Assembly: GCA_014802265.1 (NCBI GenBank)
Contig: JAAVCP010000045.1
Coordinates: forward strand, 1 to 60,431
Length of the DNA: 60,431 nucleotides
DNA from: Bacteroides sp.
GTDB lineage: Bacteria; Bacteroidota; Bacteroidia; Bacteroidales; Muribaculaceae
Direction: 5' to 3'
Shown here: piece after piece, positions 43,498 through 55,100 of the stretch
How positions within the stretch are numbered: the stretch's first letter is position 1
Layout: every line of letters begins with the position of its first letter
Notes under the pieces: model-generated
What the model saw: only the letters and a program-made list of their open reading frames with translations
Databases searched by the model: none
Told to the model about the DNA's origin: nothing
Program-made: the position numbers and the translations under genes

Positions 43498-46400
43498 ATG
43501 TATCTGTCGTTCATATCAGATATTGCAAAACCTGGAGATTTCATCTCTGTTGAATGCGCTGATGGCACTATCCAAGGGACTGTTGTAAAATTATCGGATG
43601 CCTTTATAGCCATCAAATTAGACAATGGAGCCTTAATTGTAAAGAAAGATGAAGAGATAGCAAATGTGGTTTTAAATCCAGCTACCATCTGCAACCAACA
43701 AGACCGTATTGTTGATGTAAAATCTAGCACAGATGTCAAAGACGATATAATAGACACAACTCCTCGTGCAAAAGGCGACAAGGTTCGAGACATACCTATT
43801 GCCTGTGAATCGGTAAATTTAACTATTGGCCAATATGAATCTATTTGGGATTCTATAGACAAGTCAAAGCTTATCGCTTCTATCGGGGTAATTAAGAAAG
43901 CTCTAACCAAGGAATTGGGGTCTATTATTGTTGCCAGTAATGCCAATGTGATCGAGGTTTGCAAACGATCGATCAGAGTTAATACTAAGGAGCATCCTAA
44001 GCTTTCAGTCTCGACTTCTACGATAATTGAATTAGAATTAATGAACGATATTGATAGCTTCAATATTGGAGATTCTTTGCCAGTTGTTATTTATTTTCAT
44101 AATATATTTGAATCAAAAACAGCTTTTTTGACTTTATTGCCCAATAGCATATCTGGTTATGTGGATTTATTGGAAGATGCCATCGAAAGTGGTCATTATA
44201 GACAAGCAAAGTCCTTGTGCTATTTTCTTCTATCACATATTACCGAGGGTTTAGCACGTACTAAGTTACTTTCTATAACTCGCATTCTAAAACCAGTAAA
44301 TGCCTTCTTGAAAGAAAAACAAGAGACCCGAAAAGGATCAATAAAGATACCCAAACCATACAAAAAGATTGAAAAAGAAATTAATGATCTTGTTCGTAAT
44401 GGGAATTTGCAAGAAGCTATTGCTGTCATAGATGAATCATTGTCTAATTTGCAACTTGATAGTAAATATAAAAGCAGTCTATTATTACGTAAAGCACAAG
44501 CTTTTTCATCTCTAAAAGATTATTCAGGAGCGAAGCAATCATACATAGAATTGATTTCATATAAAGAGAATACGGATGGAGAATCTCGAAATTTAAGCCA
44601 TCTGTACACTGAACTAGCACGCCTACATGCAATCCAGCAGGAATATGAAGAGGCTCTTATTGCAGTAACTAAAGCCTTGAATTGTAATCCCGATAATAAA
44701 TATGCGTCTACATTAGTAGACCAACTGCGTAATGGTGAGCTAAATTCTGTGTCTGTGTCAAGTGTTGCTGATACACCTCGAATAGAATCATCAGAGAAGA
44801 GTGGCGAACTAATTTTAGATTCGGAAGAAACTTCTTTTGCAATTAGCAAAATGATTGATTTGGATATTATTGAGCACAAGTATACAAATGATAGTATTTT
44901 AGCAAATAGCGGCAAACCGACTTTAGAAATCGCAGAAAAATTACTAAAAGAAGCGCAAGCATATAAAGGTACTAATGTGGGAGAAAAATACCCACTATTT
45001 CTAGAAGCAGCTAAAGCATATAGTGAGTTGCCGGTAGGGAGCTATGATGTTTCTAAATACATGGAATCAGTAGCATTTTATGCAGTTTACAAAGGCCATT
45101 TTCTCTATAATAAATTTAAGAATGACATTGAAACTAATGACTCTGTAAATATTGCAACAATGAAGGCTCAGCGAGATAGTGCATGTAGTTATTATATTGA
45201 ATCTTTAAATCTTTTATCTGATGTTAAGGGAAGCATGGTGGGTGTAATTCTATGCAATTATCTTAAACTTAATATTATGATGGAAAGCCTAAACTCGCAG
45301 ACCCCTATTAAACTTACTGGAAACCTAAATAGAATATTTTTTAGTTGCATAAACAGCGATAATTCAAGAATAATTGAAATTGCATGGAATACCGTTATAG
45401 CAGTTTGTGCAGCCAGTACGAAAGCCTGGAATCAACTATGGCGGTACAATAGCGCATGGAGACGCACTATAAGCTCTGCTTTTGACGATGATACTATACG
45501 TCACCAAATTTTCAAAATCATCGCCATTCAGAATAAATGCAAAGTCAGTTATACCAATAAGTTGACTCATGTCCAATTCTTGAAGAAAGTACTCGCATTT
45601 CGGCAGGAAAGATTAGCCAAATGTGCCGAATTACAAGCTGCAATTCTGAAAGAAGATCTTGATTTCCATTTATTAACAAAATTATTGGATAAATGGATGC
45701 AGATGTCTGAGTATGTAGATTTAATGAATGAGACGGAAACTATTTCAAAGAGCATTGTAGATAATATTCTCTCATTTCTTACGCCATATACTAATAGAAA
45801 CCAAGTAGAACGTACCAATCTTCTTATTCAAGCGCAAGCCAAGATAGACGAGCAGATACGTTTTATTAACGAGAATACAACTTTCTATGGACGGACATTC
45901 TTCTTCCCCTTACTTAAGAAATGGAGGAGAGCAATAACTAAACTTTTGGAGAAAAAAATAGCTGATACATTGCCACAACTGATTGTTATGGCAGATCCTC
46001 CATATATTGTAGAAACAAATGGAATCAAAATTGTCAACCTTTTAATTAAGAACTGTGGTGAAAGTACAGCAGAAGGGTATAAATTAACTCCTACTCTAAC
46101 AGAAATTGCGACAAGATCTACAATTAAAGTACATAACAATGTAGAAAAGGAAATTCAAGCTGGCGGTATTCAAGAAATGGTGATGAAACTGCCCCCAGAA
46201 ATGTCAAATGCAAAGGCCATTAACTTATCAATGGCAATATCAGCGATATATCAAGGAAAGGAAGTTGAGCCAGCCCTATTTGACTTTACGGTTGAAATGG
46301 AACCAGTTGCATCACTTTCATACGAAGAAATACCTTGGAATGATGGACCTATTCCTGCTGAAAAAATGTTTAAAGGCCGTAAGCAAATTATAGATATGCT

Positions 46401-47550
46401 TACTAAACATTATACATCTATCGAGAAAGATAAACCATATATTCTTTATGGACTAACCCGTACGGGGAAAAGTTCTATTCTTAATTATTTAAGAAAAGCT
46501 CTAGATAAGACTCCAGTTATGATCCAAGGAGACCAATATACTATTGCTACTTTTGAATGGGATCTTTCACAAGCATCCAGTTATGGAAATGCATCTGATA
46601 TGTGGGAATACTTATTGTATAGCCAACTTAATGACTATCTTAAAAACTATATTGGAGAAGATGGTGTTAGAGAATTGGGTATGTCTGATAGTCCACGTGC
46701 CAAAGATCTTAAAAATACTCTAGATTTTTTACATAAAAAAAGAATCTATCCAATGTTCTTTGTTGATGAATTCTCCTTTATAAAAGTTATGATGGACAAC
46801 AAAGTTCTGAATCCTGCTTTTCTTCATACTCTACGACAATTCTCATTTGAAGGGAAAGCCGGCTTTATTTATGCTGGCACATATGATGTAGATGCACTGT
46901 TAGAAGACCCCGCATACGGTATAACAGGACAGCTAGTTGGATGTAAGAAAGCTCAAATTAATGAAATTGATAGAATCTCTACAGAAGAACTCATCCAAGT
47001 TCTAGGCAATAAACTAATCTTCACAGAGGAGGCAGTCAAACATATACATATGTTATCGGGGGATGTGCCATATTTTGTACAGATGATATGTAAATATTGC
47101 GGATTTTATGCGGTAGAAAACAAGAGAACTATAATTGGATATCCCGAATTGGAAAATGTAGTACAAATATTAACAGGAGAACGCCCAGCTGGTGAAGACT
47201 CGCTGGTAAAATCATTACCTGAAAATGTTTTTCAGAACAATATGTTTAGTCCAGCGGATCCTAGGGAAGTGAATGTTTTAATTTCGAGTATTTGCCATTT
47301 TAATAGGTATTCAAAATATATGCCTCGCGGAATAAGTATGGTTGAACTACAGGAATTGTGGGCGACCAAAAACATTACAGCTTTTCGACCTAAATTGGCT
47401 GACTCTATTGAATTACTTTGCAAAAAGAAAGTTCTATCTGTTTATCAAGATGAAGAATTGCCTGTATACACCCTCAATGTGGATCTATTCAGACGTTGGT
47501 GGACTGTGCATCACCCTGATATTGCACTTGAAATAGATACAATCTTATAA
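43498..47550 (+). CDS. Large Sm/SH3-like, TPR and P-loop ATPase protein (system component A)
   Basis: The 1350-aa protein has four parts. Residues 1-65 form a small beta-barrel of the Sm or SH3 type (ISVECADGTIQGTVVKL, NGALIVKKDEEI). A helical region with TPR-like repeats is at about 283-420. A long helical segment leads to a beta-rich (Ig-like) domain at about 830-930. The C-terminal P-loop ATPase of the STAND/MNS-like type has Walker A GLTRTGKSS (Lys991) and Walker B MFFVDEF (Asp1090), then a winged-helix-like end. Such ATPases often sense and oligomerise in immune systems. It is 13 nt ahead of the second ATPase gene. The composition is AT-rich. Confidence 0.75.
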   Translation: MYLSFISDIAKPGDFISVECADGTIQGTVVKLSDAFIAIKLDNGALIVKKDEEIANVVLNPATICNQQDRIVDVKSSTDVKDDIIDTTPRAKGDKVRDIPIACESVNLTIGQYESIWDSIDKSKLIASIGVIKKALTKELGSIIVASNANVIEVCKRSIRVNTKEHPKLSVSTSTIIELELMNDIDSFNIGDSLPVVIYFHNIFESKTAFLTLLPNSISGYVDLLEDAIESGHYRQAKSLCYFLLSHITEGLARTKLLSITRILKPVNAFLKEKQETRKGSIKIPKPYKKIEKEINDLVRNGNLQEAIAVIDESLSNLQLDSKYKSSLLLRKAQAFSSLKDYSGAKQSYIELISYKENTDGESRNLSHLYTELARLHAIQQEYEEALIAVTKALNCNPDNKYASTLVDQLRNGELNSVSVSSVADTPRIESSEKSGELILDSEETSFAISKMIDLDIIEHKYTNDSILANSGKPTLEIAEKLLKEAQAYKGTNVGEKYPLFLEAAKAYSELPVGSYDVSKYMESVAFYAVYKGHFLYNKFKNDIETNDSVNIATMKAQRDSACSYYIESLNLLSDVKGSMVGVILCNYLKLNIMMESLNSQTPIKLTGNLNRIFFSCINSDNSRIIEIAWNTVIAVCAASTKAWNQLWRYNSAWRRTISSAFDDDTIRHQIFKIIAIQNKCKVSYTNKLTHVQFLKKVLAFRQERLAKCAELQAAILKEDLDFHLLTKLLDKWMQMSEYVDLMNETETISKSIVDNILSFLTPYTNRNQVERTNLLIQAQAKIDEQIRFINENTTFYGRTFFFPLLKKWRRAITKLLEKKIADTLPQLIVMADPPYIVETNGIKIVNLLIKNCGESTAEGYKLTPTLTEIATRSTIKVHNNVEKEIQAGGIQEMVMKLPPEMSNAKAINLSMAISAIYQGKEVEPALFDFTVEMEPVASLSYEEIPWNDGPIPAEKMFKGRKQIIDMLTKHYTSIEKDKPYILYGLTRTGKSSILNYLRKALDKTPVMIQGDQYTIATFEWDLSQASSYGNASDMWEYLLYSQLNDYLKNYIGEDGVRELGMSDSPRAKDLKNTLDFLHKKRIYPMFFVDEFSFIKVMMDNKVLNPAFLHTLRQFSFEGKAGFIYAGTYDVDALLEDPAYGITGQLVGCKKAQINEIDRISTEELIQVLGNKLIFTEEAVKHIHMLSGDVPYFVQMICKYCGFYAVENKRTIIGYPELENVVQILTGERPAGEDSLVKSLPENVFQNNMFSPADPREVNVLISSICHFNRYSKYMPRGISMVELQELWATKNITAFRPKLADSIELLCKKKVLSVYQDEELPVYTLNVDLFRRWWTVHHPDIALEIDTIL

Positions 47551-47563
47551 CCGTCGTTGGATT

Positions 47564-49141
47564 ATGTATAACGTTCCATTCCAAGTCAAGGATATTAACA
47601 ATCCCCAAGAATTATTTGGTCGACAGCAATTAATTGACAAACTTACAGTTGCTGCAAAGTTGAAACAAAATGCCAACATAGTAGGTGCAAGGCGTTTTGG
47701 CAAGACTTGTGTTCTTAAAACAATGCATACAGTTTTGCGTAGAGATGATATTAGCATTGCTGTCTATCCTATTTATTTAGATATTAAAGCCACCGATATA
47801 CACAAGAATACGGGAGACGTATATCGTTGCTTTATAGGCAAACTGGTGGAGAGTTTATATAAAGACAAATTATTTACAGAGACTGAGAAATTTGGAAGGG
47901 TTGAACTCTATCCAAGTGATGATTGGACTGATGTAATAGAGGACTTGAAAAATCTCTCTACTCCTAAAACGCAATCTCTTTTTGAAAGAATTGTAAAATG
48001 GTTCTCCGAGCTGATGGAGAAAACTATACTATTCATGATTGATGAATATGAATATCTATTCATCGAAGCTTTGGAAAAATCTTCTGGATTCATGATGCTG
48101 CGTAAGTTAAGCGCTGATTCATTAGAGAACGGATTAAGACCATTTTGCTTTTGGCTTACTGGAGCTACAACATGGGAAACATTAATTCAAAGAGTGCCAG
48201 GTTCAGGAGAAGCCAATACCATTTCATACACTGACTTTGTTACACCTTTGTCAAAGGATGATTTTCACAAGATGTGGATCTATGAATGCGAAATGGTAGA
48301 AGAGCCAGAAAAAAAATCATTGCTCCTTTCTGCAGAATCGTTCGCATATGAGAAATCGGGAGGAGTCGCGTTCTATGGAAAGAATGTTATTGCCGCTCAT
48401 ATATACTCAACAGGTAGTAATCCGGACTATACAATTTGTCAAAGCTATTTTTCAGAACTTACTTCTAAGGCCTTAAACCAAGGGAGTTATAGATTACTAA
48501 AAGAATTGGTAGGTGGTCCAAAGAAACTTATATCGTCGAAAACTAGAGATGATTTAGAGAAGTTAGGTTTAATAAAGACTCAATCGAAGGGCTATTATGT
48601 CCATTCGATAGGTTTTTTAATTGACTTTATCAAATGTGAACTTGCAGATGCACCTATTCCACAAATATCCCAAACTGATGCACTAACAAAAGATATTACT
48701 GATCTGATAGAAAAGATTAACAATCAGCGGAAGAATCATCACCAACAAATGATTTTTCCTCCAGTTACAGACGGTGCAAGTCTTGAATACAAACTTAGGA
48801 CTCCCTGCAAGAGTAAAGACCAGCTATCAGATTTCACATCAGCGTTGTATAAATATTACTTTGAACGGCTAAAGCAATTCCGCCAAGAGTTCAACAAGTA
48901 TTTCTATTGCTCATTTACAAAATGTGTCGATATTGCTCGCCACTCCTTAGGAGGCGGACACGAAATGGACTTTTTCAATCAACATAATGGCCAGTACACT
49001 CGGGCAGACCTTTTAGTCGAAATAATGGGTAGTGCTGATGAGCTATCATCACCACAGGATTATCAACTTTTCCAAATAGAAATGTTGAAACGATTTAAAT
49101 CAACTCTTTCAAGTATTTTCAATGACTTAAGGCAAGGTTAA
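47564..49141 (+). CDS. P-loop ATPase with unrecognised C-terminal domain (system component B)
   Basis: The 525-aa protein begins with an ORC/STAND-like ATPase: an anchor NNPQELFGRQQLIDKL, Walker A GARRFGKTC (Lys47), Walker B TILFMIDEYEYL (Asp160), and a winged-helix region at about 290-350. The C-terminal 170 residues (after DFIKCELADAP) are helical and not recognised; they include SLGGGHEMDFF and could be an effector or partner-binding domain. It shares the ATPase type with the 1350-aa neighbour but not its other domains. Its stop is 8 nt from the next start. Confidence 0.75.
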   Translation: MYNVPFQVKDINNPQELFGRQQLIDKLTVAAKLKQNANIVGARRFGKTCVLKTMHTVLRRDDISIAVYPIYLDIKATDIHKNTGDVYRCFIGKLVESLYKDKLFTETEKFGRVELYPSDDWTDVIEDLKNLSTPKTQSLFERIVKWFSELMEKTILFMIDEYEYLFIEALEKSSGFMMLRKLSADSLENGLRPFCFWLTGATTWETLIQRVPGSGEANTISYTDFVTPLSKDDFHKMWIYECEMVEEPEKKSLLLSAESFAYEKSGGVAFYGKNVIAAHIYSTGSNPDYTICQSYFSELTSKALNQGSYRLLKELVGGPKKLISSKTRDDLEKLGLIKTQSKGYYVHSIGFLIDFIKCELADAPIPQISQTDALTKDITDLIEKINNQRKNHHQQMIFPPVTDGASLEYKLRTPCKSKDQLSDFTSALYKYYFERLKQFRQEFNKYFYCSFTKCVDIARHSLGGGHEMDFFNQHNGQYTRADLLVEIMGSADELSSPQDYQLFQIEMLKRFKSTLSSIFNDLRQG

Positions 49142-49149
49142 GGTTAATA

Positions 49150-52100
49150 ATGAATATACAATTTGCATATAATACTCGACAACCAATAATAGTTAGGATC
49201 CTCCGCACTATAAAGGGCGGCTGGATGTGTGCTGCTCAAGAAGAAGAAGTTTTTCTACCGGGGAGTCAGTTATATAAAGATCTCAACGATTATGAGTCTG
49301 TAATCGGTAAAAACGTAAAGGTATTGGTCCAAAGTATATCAGATAGAGGAGTTGTTGTCTCTCATAAAGATTTCATTAAGGATATTTTTGAAAGAAAGGA
49401 TATTCTGCGAACTATAAAAGAGGCTCAAATTGTAAATGGGACAATTCGAGGGATCTTAGACAGGGGATTCTTTGTAGAAGTTTTGGGCATTATAGGTTTT
49501 ATGCCAATAAAAGAAGTGAGGGACAATCTGGATTTATGCGTCAATCAGTCAATTGATGTTGCAATCTCAAGCTATGACATAGATAAGGGCTCCTTAGTTT
49601 TGAGTGAGAAGTATTGTTTCTTACTCAAACAGAAAGCTATAGCCAAAACGAAAAGAGAAGACTCTCGTAATAAGGCTCAGAAAGCTTTAGAGAGTATAAG
49701 AATTGGAGATGTCTTACATTGTAAAATAATTAAGCCTATTGCTTCGGGATACCTTATTATATCAGATAATTCTGTAAGAGGTATATTGGAAGCAAGAGAA
49801 ATCCCTAATGGTAAGAAGTATAAGAATGGACATGAAATCAATATAATGGTATCTGACCTCAATCAGGGATCTTTTCGAGGAAGCGTTATCCGACTAATAG
49901 AGCGAAAACAGCAGGACTTATTGGACTTTGTGTCTAGTAATATAACTCCTAATGAAACTATTTTAGAGGGTAAGGTTGTATATATTGAGCGTGCTCTTGT
50001 AACCATCAAAATTACCTATAATGCACGTTTCTTCTTTGGCTATATCAGAGGCAAGGATCTCGCTTGGGGAAAGGTCTTAAATGCTGCAGATTCGGTATTT
50101 CTTGGAGAGGAATTGAAAGTAAAATATTTAGGTGTTGAAGACGGAAAGTTTTATTTTGATTTAAAATGGCAACAATGTCATTTATATCCAGACCCCCTTT
50201 TTGATGAGAGTATCAATGGTTTGTTAGCTATGCAAGGGATAGGGTCAAACTTATTTTATGGGAAAGCTAATATCTCAACTTATGTTTCAGAAAACGAAGA
50301 AAAAACTATTATTAGTGCATACGTAACTGATTTAGTTGTAGAAGAACCAACGTCTAAAGCCAGTGTTTTACTCGACCCATATACTGGCGCACAAATTAGT
50401 GCTCTTATTCCCAAAAGATATGCCTATGCATTAGAAAATGGGAAATTCTATCGATTTAGTTTGACTTTGGCAGATAAAGAGACAAGAATCGAACAACATA
50501 GACTTTATATGTGCTCTGCCGAACCATATAATTCACTGGAATCAAGAAATCCTTATAAACTTCTTATCGAGCAAAGTTTCAGAGAGAATAAGAGCCCGAA
50601 GTCAAATCGTGAATCAGCAAATTATCTAAAAGAGATAGGAGCTGATATGTATACTGGGAGGGATAGAATGTTCTATGAGCTATTGCAAAATGCTGACGAT
50701 TCTGCATCTCAAAGGGGTGTAAGAATGATGATTCAGATAAAGGACAATTATCTCATTCTTACTCATGATGGCTTGCCTTTCTCCCGACAAGACTTTAGGT
50801 CAATCGTGTCTACCGCCAATAGTACGAAACGATTAGACAGTAAAAAGACCGGTTATAAAGGGATTGGTTTTAAGAGCGTTTTTACCGATTCTAATAAGGT
50901 TTATATCAAGACAGGGGGATTCTTCTTTTGTTTTGATAAAAATGCTGAAATTTTCAATGATTTTCGGCGATTCTATACATGTGTAAATCCTCTTTATACG
51001 AATGAACAACTTGATGTTTTCTTTCAGGAAAATATCGAATACGAACGTGATTTTGAAGGAGTCGAACATCTTCCTTGGCAGTTGCTGCCTTTCTGGCAAG
51101 AAGAAATTCCAAAAGAGCTACAAGAAACCTCATTTTCAAGAAGATGTAATGTGGCAATAGCCTTAGATTTAGGTGTAACAATCTCTAATTATAAAGAGAT
51201 AATAAAAGGAATATTACAAAAGCCCCGTTTTATGCTTTTCCTTCGTAACACCACAAGAATACAGTTCGAAGACAAGAAATGGAACATTCTTAGTATTGCA
51301 AAACAGAAGAATCTTGATAATGATATTGTATGTTTAAAAAATTCTTTTGCGGACGAAGACAAAGAAATTTCATACATCGTAAGAGATTGTAACCCCATTT
51401 TTGTTAATAACGAATGCTTTAATGAAAGTGGAATACCTCTTAGGAAAGAATGCGTTGTTTCTGCAGGAAAAGAAAAATGGAAATTATATCAGAATATTGA
51501 TGGTATAGATGTTCCTGTAACATCTATACCAGAACGAATAGTAGCTTCCGATACGACAACCATCTCCTACGCGTTTATGCTAGATGCTGATAAACATATT
51601 AAACCCCTTTCTGATAAAATACCATCACTGTATGCATATTTACCAATGGAGGATCGGCGTTATCTTTTCCCATTCTTTATAAATGCAGACTTTGAGTTAT
51701 CATCCAATAGACAAGAAGCCAAACAAAGCTACTGGAATCAATATTTGTTCTACAATATAGGATTAAATATCCCTGAGTGGCTTATATCCGTTGCACACGA
51801 ATCAAGTCCTCGGTATTTGGAACTTCTTCCTGGAAAATATTTAACTGAGACCTTGGAAGAAGGGAAAAAGGACATGCTTGCGGTTGGATTTAATGCAGGT
51901 TTAAAGAAGTCTATTGCATCAAGTAAGTTTATTCTGAATCACGAAGGCACTTTATCCAGTGTAAGTGACGTGGTGGTTGACGATTCCGGTCTATCCTATT
52001 TGATTGGTGCAGAAGCTTTCTTAAAATGCATGAACTTTTCCCAATCTCTCGTTAACCCTGAGTTAAGTAAAGCGTCGTTCAAAAAAGATACTTTATCTGG

Positions 52101-55100
52101 AATAAAACATATACCTACAGAAATAGTCGTTTCCGTTATAACGAAATCCAAAGACAAATACCTCCGCCTTCTAAAAAGATGGCTAAAAAATTCAGAGATA
52201 AGCGTATGTGAAAAGATGCTTATCTGGATAGCGCAAGTTGCCGAGAACAATCATCAACTAAAATCTATTATCTGCGATATTCCTTGTTTTAGGGTTGGTG
52301 TTGACTGGATGTCGTTTAATGAAGTATCAGAAACCGACCATACATTATTCAACTCTAATGCTATTAGAGAAGCTATCCCATTATTAAGTAAAATCGGACT
52401 TGAGCCTACATCAGAACAGATTGAAGAGCATCAATTTTATACTTTGATGAGGGATTCTTTTTTCTCGGACTGTTTAAAGAGGGCGTTGCCTAAAATCCAG
52501 GCCAGAATCCAGGCACAATCAGATATTTTAGATGATACCGATATTCATGACATCTTTGAATGTGTGTCTTCCGAATCTGCCGCAAAAGAGGGAGTTACGG
52601 CAAAGGATATAACAGAACTTGCGATTATACGAAATCGCAAGGGGCAGTTCAAGAAAATCTCTCAGATGATTGAACTTGACTCATCTAAATATAATGGGAT
52701 TGTTGACGAGTATGTAATAAGTGAAAAGGATGCAGTATGTCCTGGTATCTCACCCTTTATTATGCCCTTACAGCAGGCGTACGATATTCTTTTACTTAAT
52801 CACTGGGAAGAACTTAGTGTAGCCGTTTCAAATGAAGATCAAGCCATTGCTTTATATACATTGGCTTCTGATTTGTATTCTGTTAGGAAGCAACAATCAG
52901 AAAAAACTGAAGACTCGGATTTTCCAGTTTCTAAACATTATTATGCAAATGGAAAATTCTTTTCTTTGAATGATGTCTATCTATCAAGAAATGCAAATTT
53001 AAGTGAGCCGGAACGTAGTGTCTTAAAAAAATGTATCCAGAATCCTATAGTGTCTTCTGGAGTACTGATAGCATTGAAACGTAAGCCTTTCCAAATCCAT
53101 CATACCAATATGGACAAGGCTATAAGCGTACCATTCGCCCTTTCGCAAGAGGAAATGGAAACATTTCTGCAAATAAGCAAAAAGGAACATGGCAAATTCT
53201 TCGAAAATTTCTTGGTTACATATAAAGATGGCATATATAACATCAATGCCTTACCCAAGGACGAATTCACTTATAAAACTGAAAATAAAATACTCGTTGC
53301 ATTCATCAATAAGTATTGTGAAGGAATGCATCTCCTTCCATCAGGCATCCATAATTATTGCGCTGACTTCCCTGAGATATTAACGGGTGATAGTATTTTT
53401 ACAAAACTGTATCCATGGCTTAATAAAGCTAATGGCTTTTGTGAAGAGTTTCTGAATATTATTGAAACTGAGGGGAGTCCCGTAAAAAGAGAATTCATTG
53501 GAAAATTAACGAGAGTTGATTTGTACGATGAAGATGAAAAAAATTCCCAAAGCGTTAGGATCATTAAATTACTTTCCTCCATTGAGAATATAACAGACAA
53601 GGAGTATGCTCATGTCCGGGACAAATTGGAATTGGTTCTGAATGAAGAACATATTCCTGTTGTCAATATCCGAACCCAACGAGATCTTTCTGTAGGGGCC
53701 AAACGATTCAGTCTTTCCTCGTTACTTCCTGAAGAAGATAAGAACTCTTCCGTTCTATCTAGCATAATAGCTCGATTAAAGGCATCTGGACTTTCGTCTG
53801 ATTTCTTAAATTCACTATTTGACATCCAGATTGATGACAATCTATGTGAAGAGACTTTTAATCAATTACTAGCTAAGCCCCTATCTAATGGAGTACAGTT
53901 TGTTTTTGTCTTGTTGTATGCTGACGCCAACAACAAGACTCTTTCCGGATGTAAGATTCTAAACTCCAATAATCAAGAAGTGACCTTGTCTGGAACAGAA
54001 TGGATTGTTGATGCGCCAAGTTTCATCAAAGCCGATAACTGTTTCCCGACACAATATAGAGATGGCTTAGATTGGTTGACTATACCCTTTAAGTCAAAAG
54101 CCAATTCCATTACGATTCGACGAGAAATTGTCGATTATTCCATACTGAAGACTGTCATGTCGGATGAAGAGAAAACCTCGTTGTTGGATTATCTCTATAA
54201 TCATTGGCAAGTTCAAAAGACCACTCCAAGTGCGACAAATCTAAGATATATTTGCGATGGATTAGGAATCTCATCGAAATATTTAGTATTAAGCAAAGAA
54301 TACGCATTACAAAAGGAACAACCTGATTCCTATATTCATAATTGGGCAGGAACTAAAGACTCATATAAAAATGGATTCTTGGAAGATGTTCTTTCTATGC
54401 AGGGAGAAGAATCTGACGTAGTATGTGTAAGAAAGTACTTGAGCGGTAAAATAACTCAGCCTGAGTTTATTGCCAAATCAGATATACTATCTGCGAAAAT
54501 TGTGGATTGGATTGTAGAAAAATCACTGCAACTCAATGAAGAACAATCAGATTGGCTTATACAATCTATATTTTCTCAATCTGATTTCAGCATTGATACT
54601 GACGATGATACTCTAAAATCATTCAGTGAAACGCATCCCTCTGATTTGGCCTTCGATAAATGGTTAATCTATCGCTATTCAAGTCAGATGCCATCCTTAA
54701 TAAAAGTGTCTGCCTCTCCTGCATACATATGTCGTAGATTCCATCAGAATAACATTGCCGTTTTAGGGAATAACATTTTTATCAATCAAGATGAATGGCA
54801 TCATTTGGATACGTTGTTGCGTAAACTCGTCCAATTAGGATTGGGCTTTTCCGCAGAAGATTATATTGCATTCCAAAATTACTGCGATAATTCAGAGCTT
54901 AATCTTGAGGGTTTAGGTGGCAATGATTCGGGGCTGGACCAAAAGGACCAAATTGTAGCCAATAAAGTTGCTAGAGAGGCTGCAATCCAATGGCTACAAT
55001 TACATGGGTATACAGTACCATTTGTCCTCCCTGAGTATTCTTGCTTTGAAGGCGTGTCTAAAGACGGGGTGAATTATCCCATCGTGGTTAAGAGTTTCTT

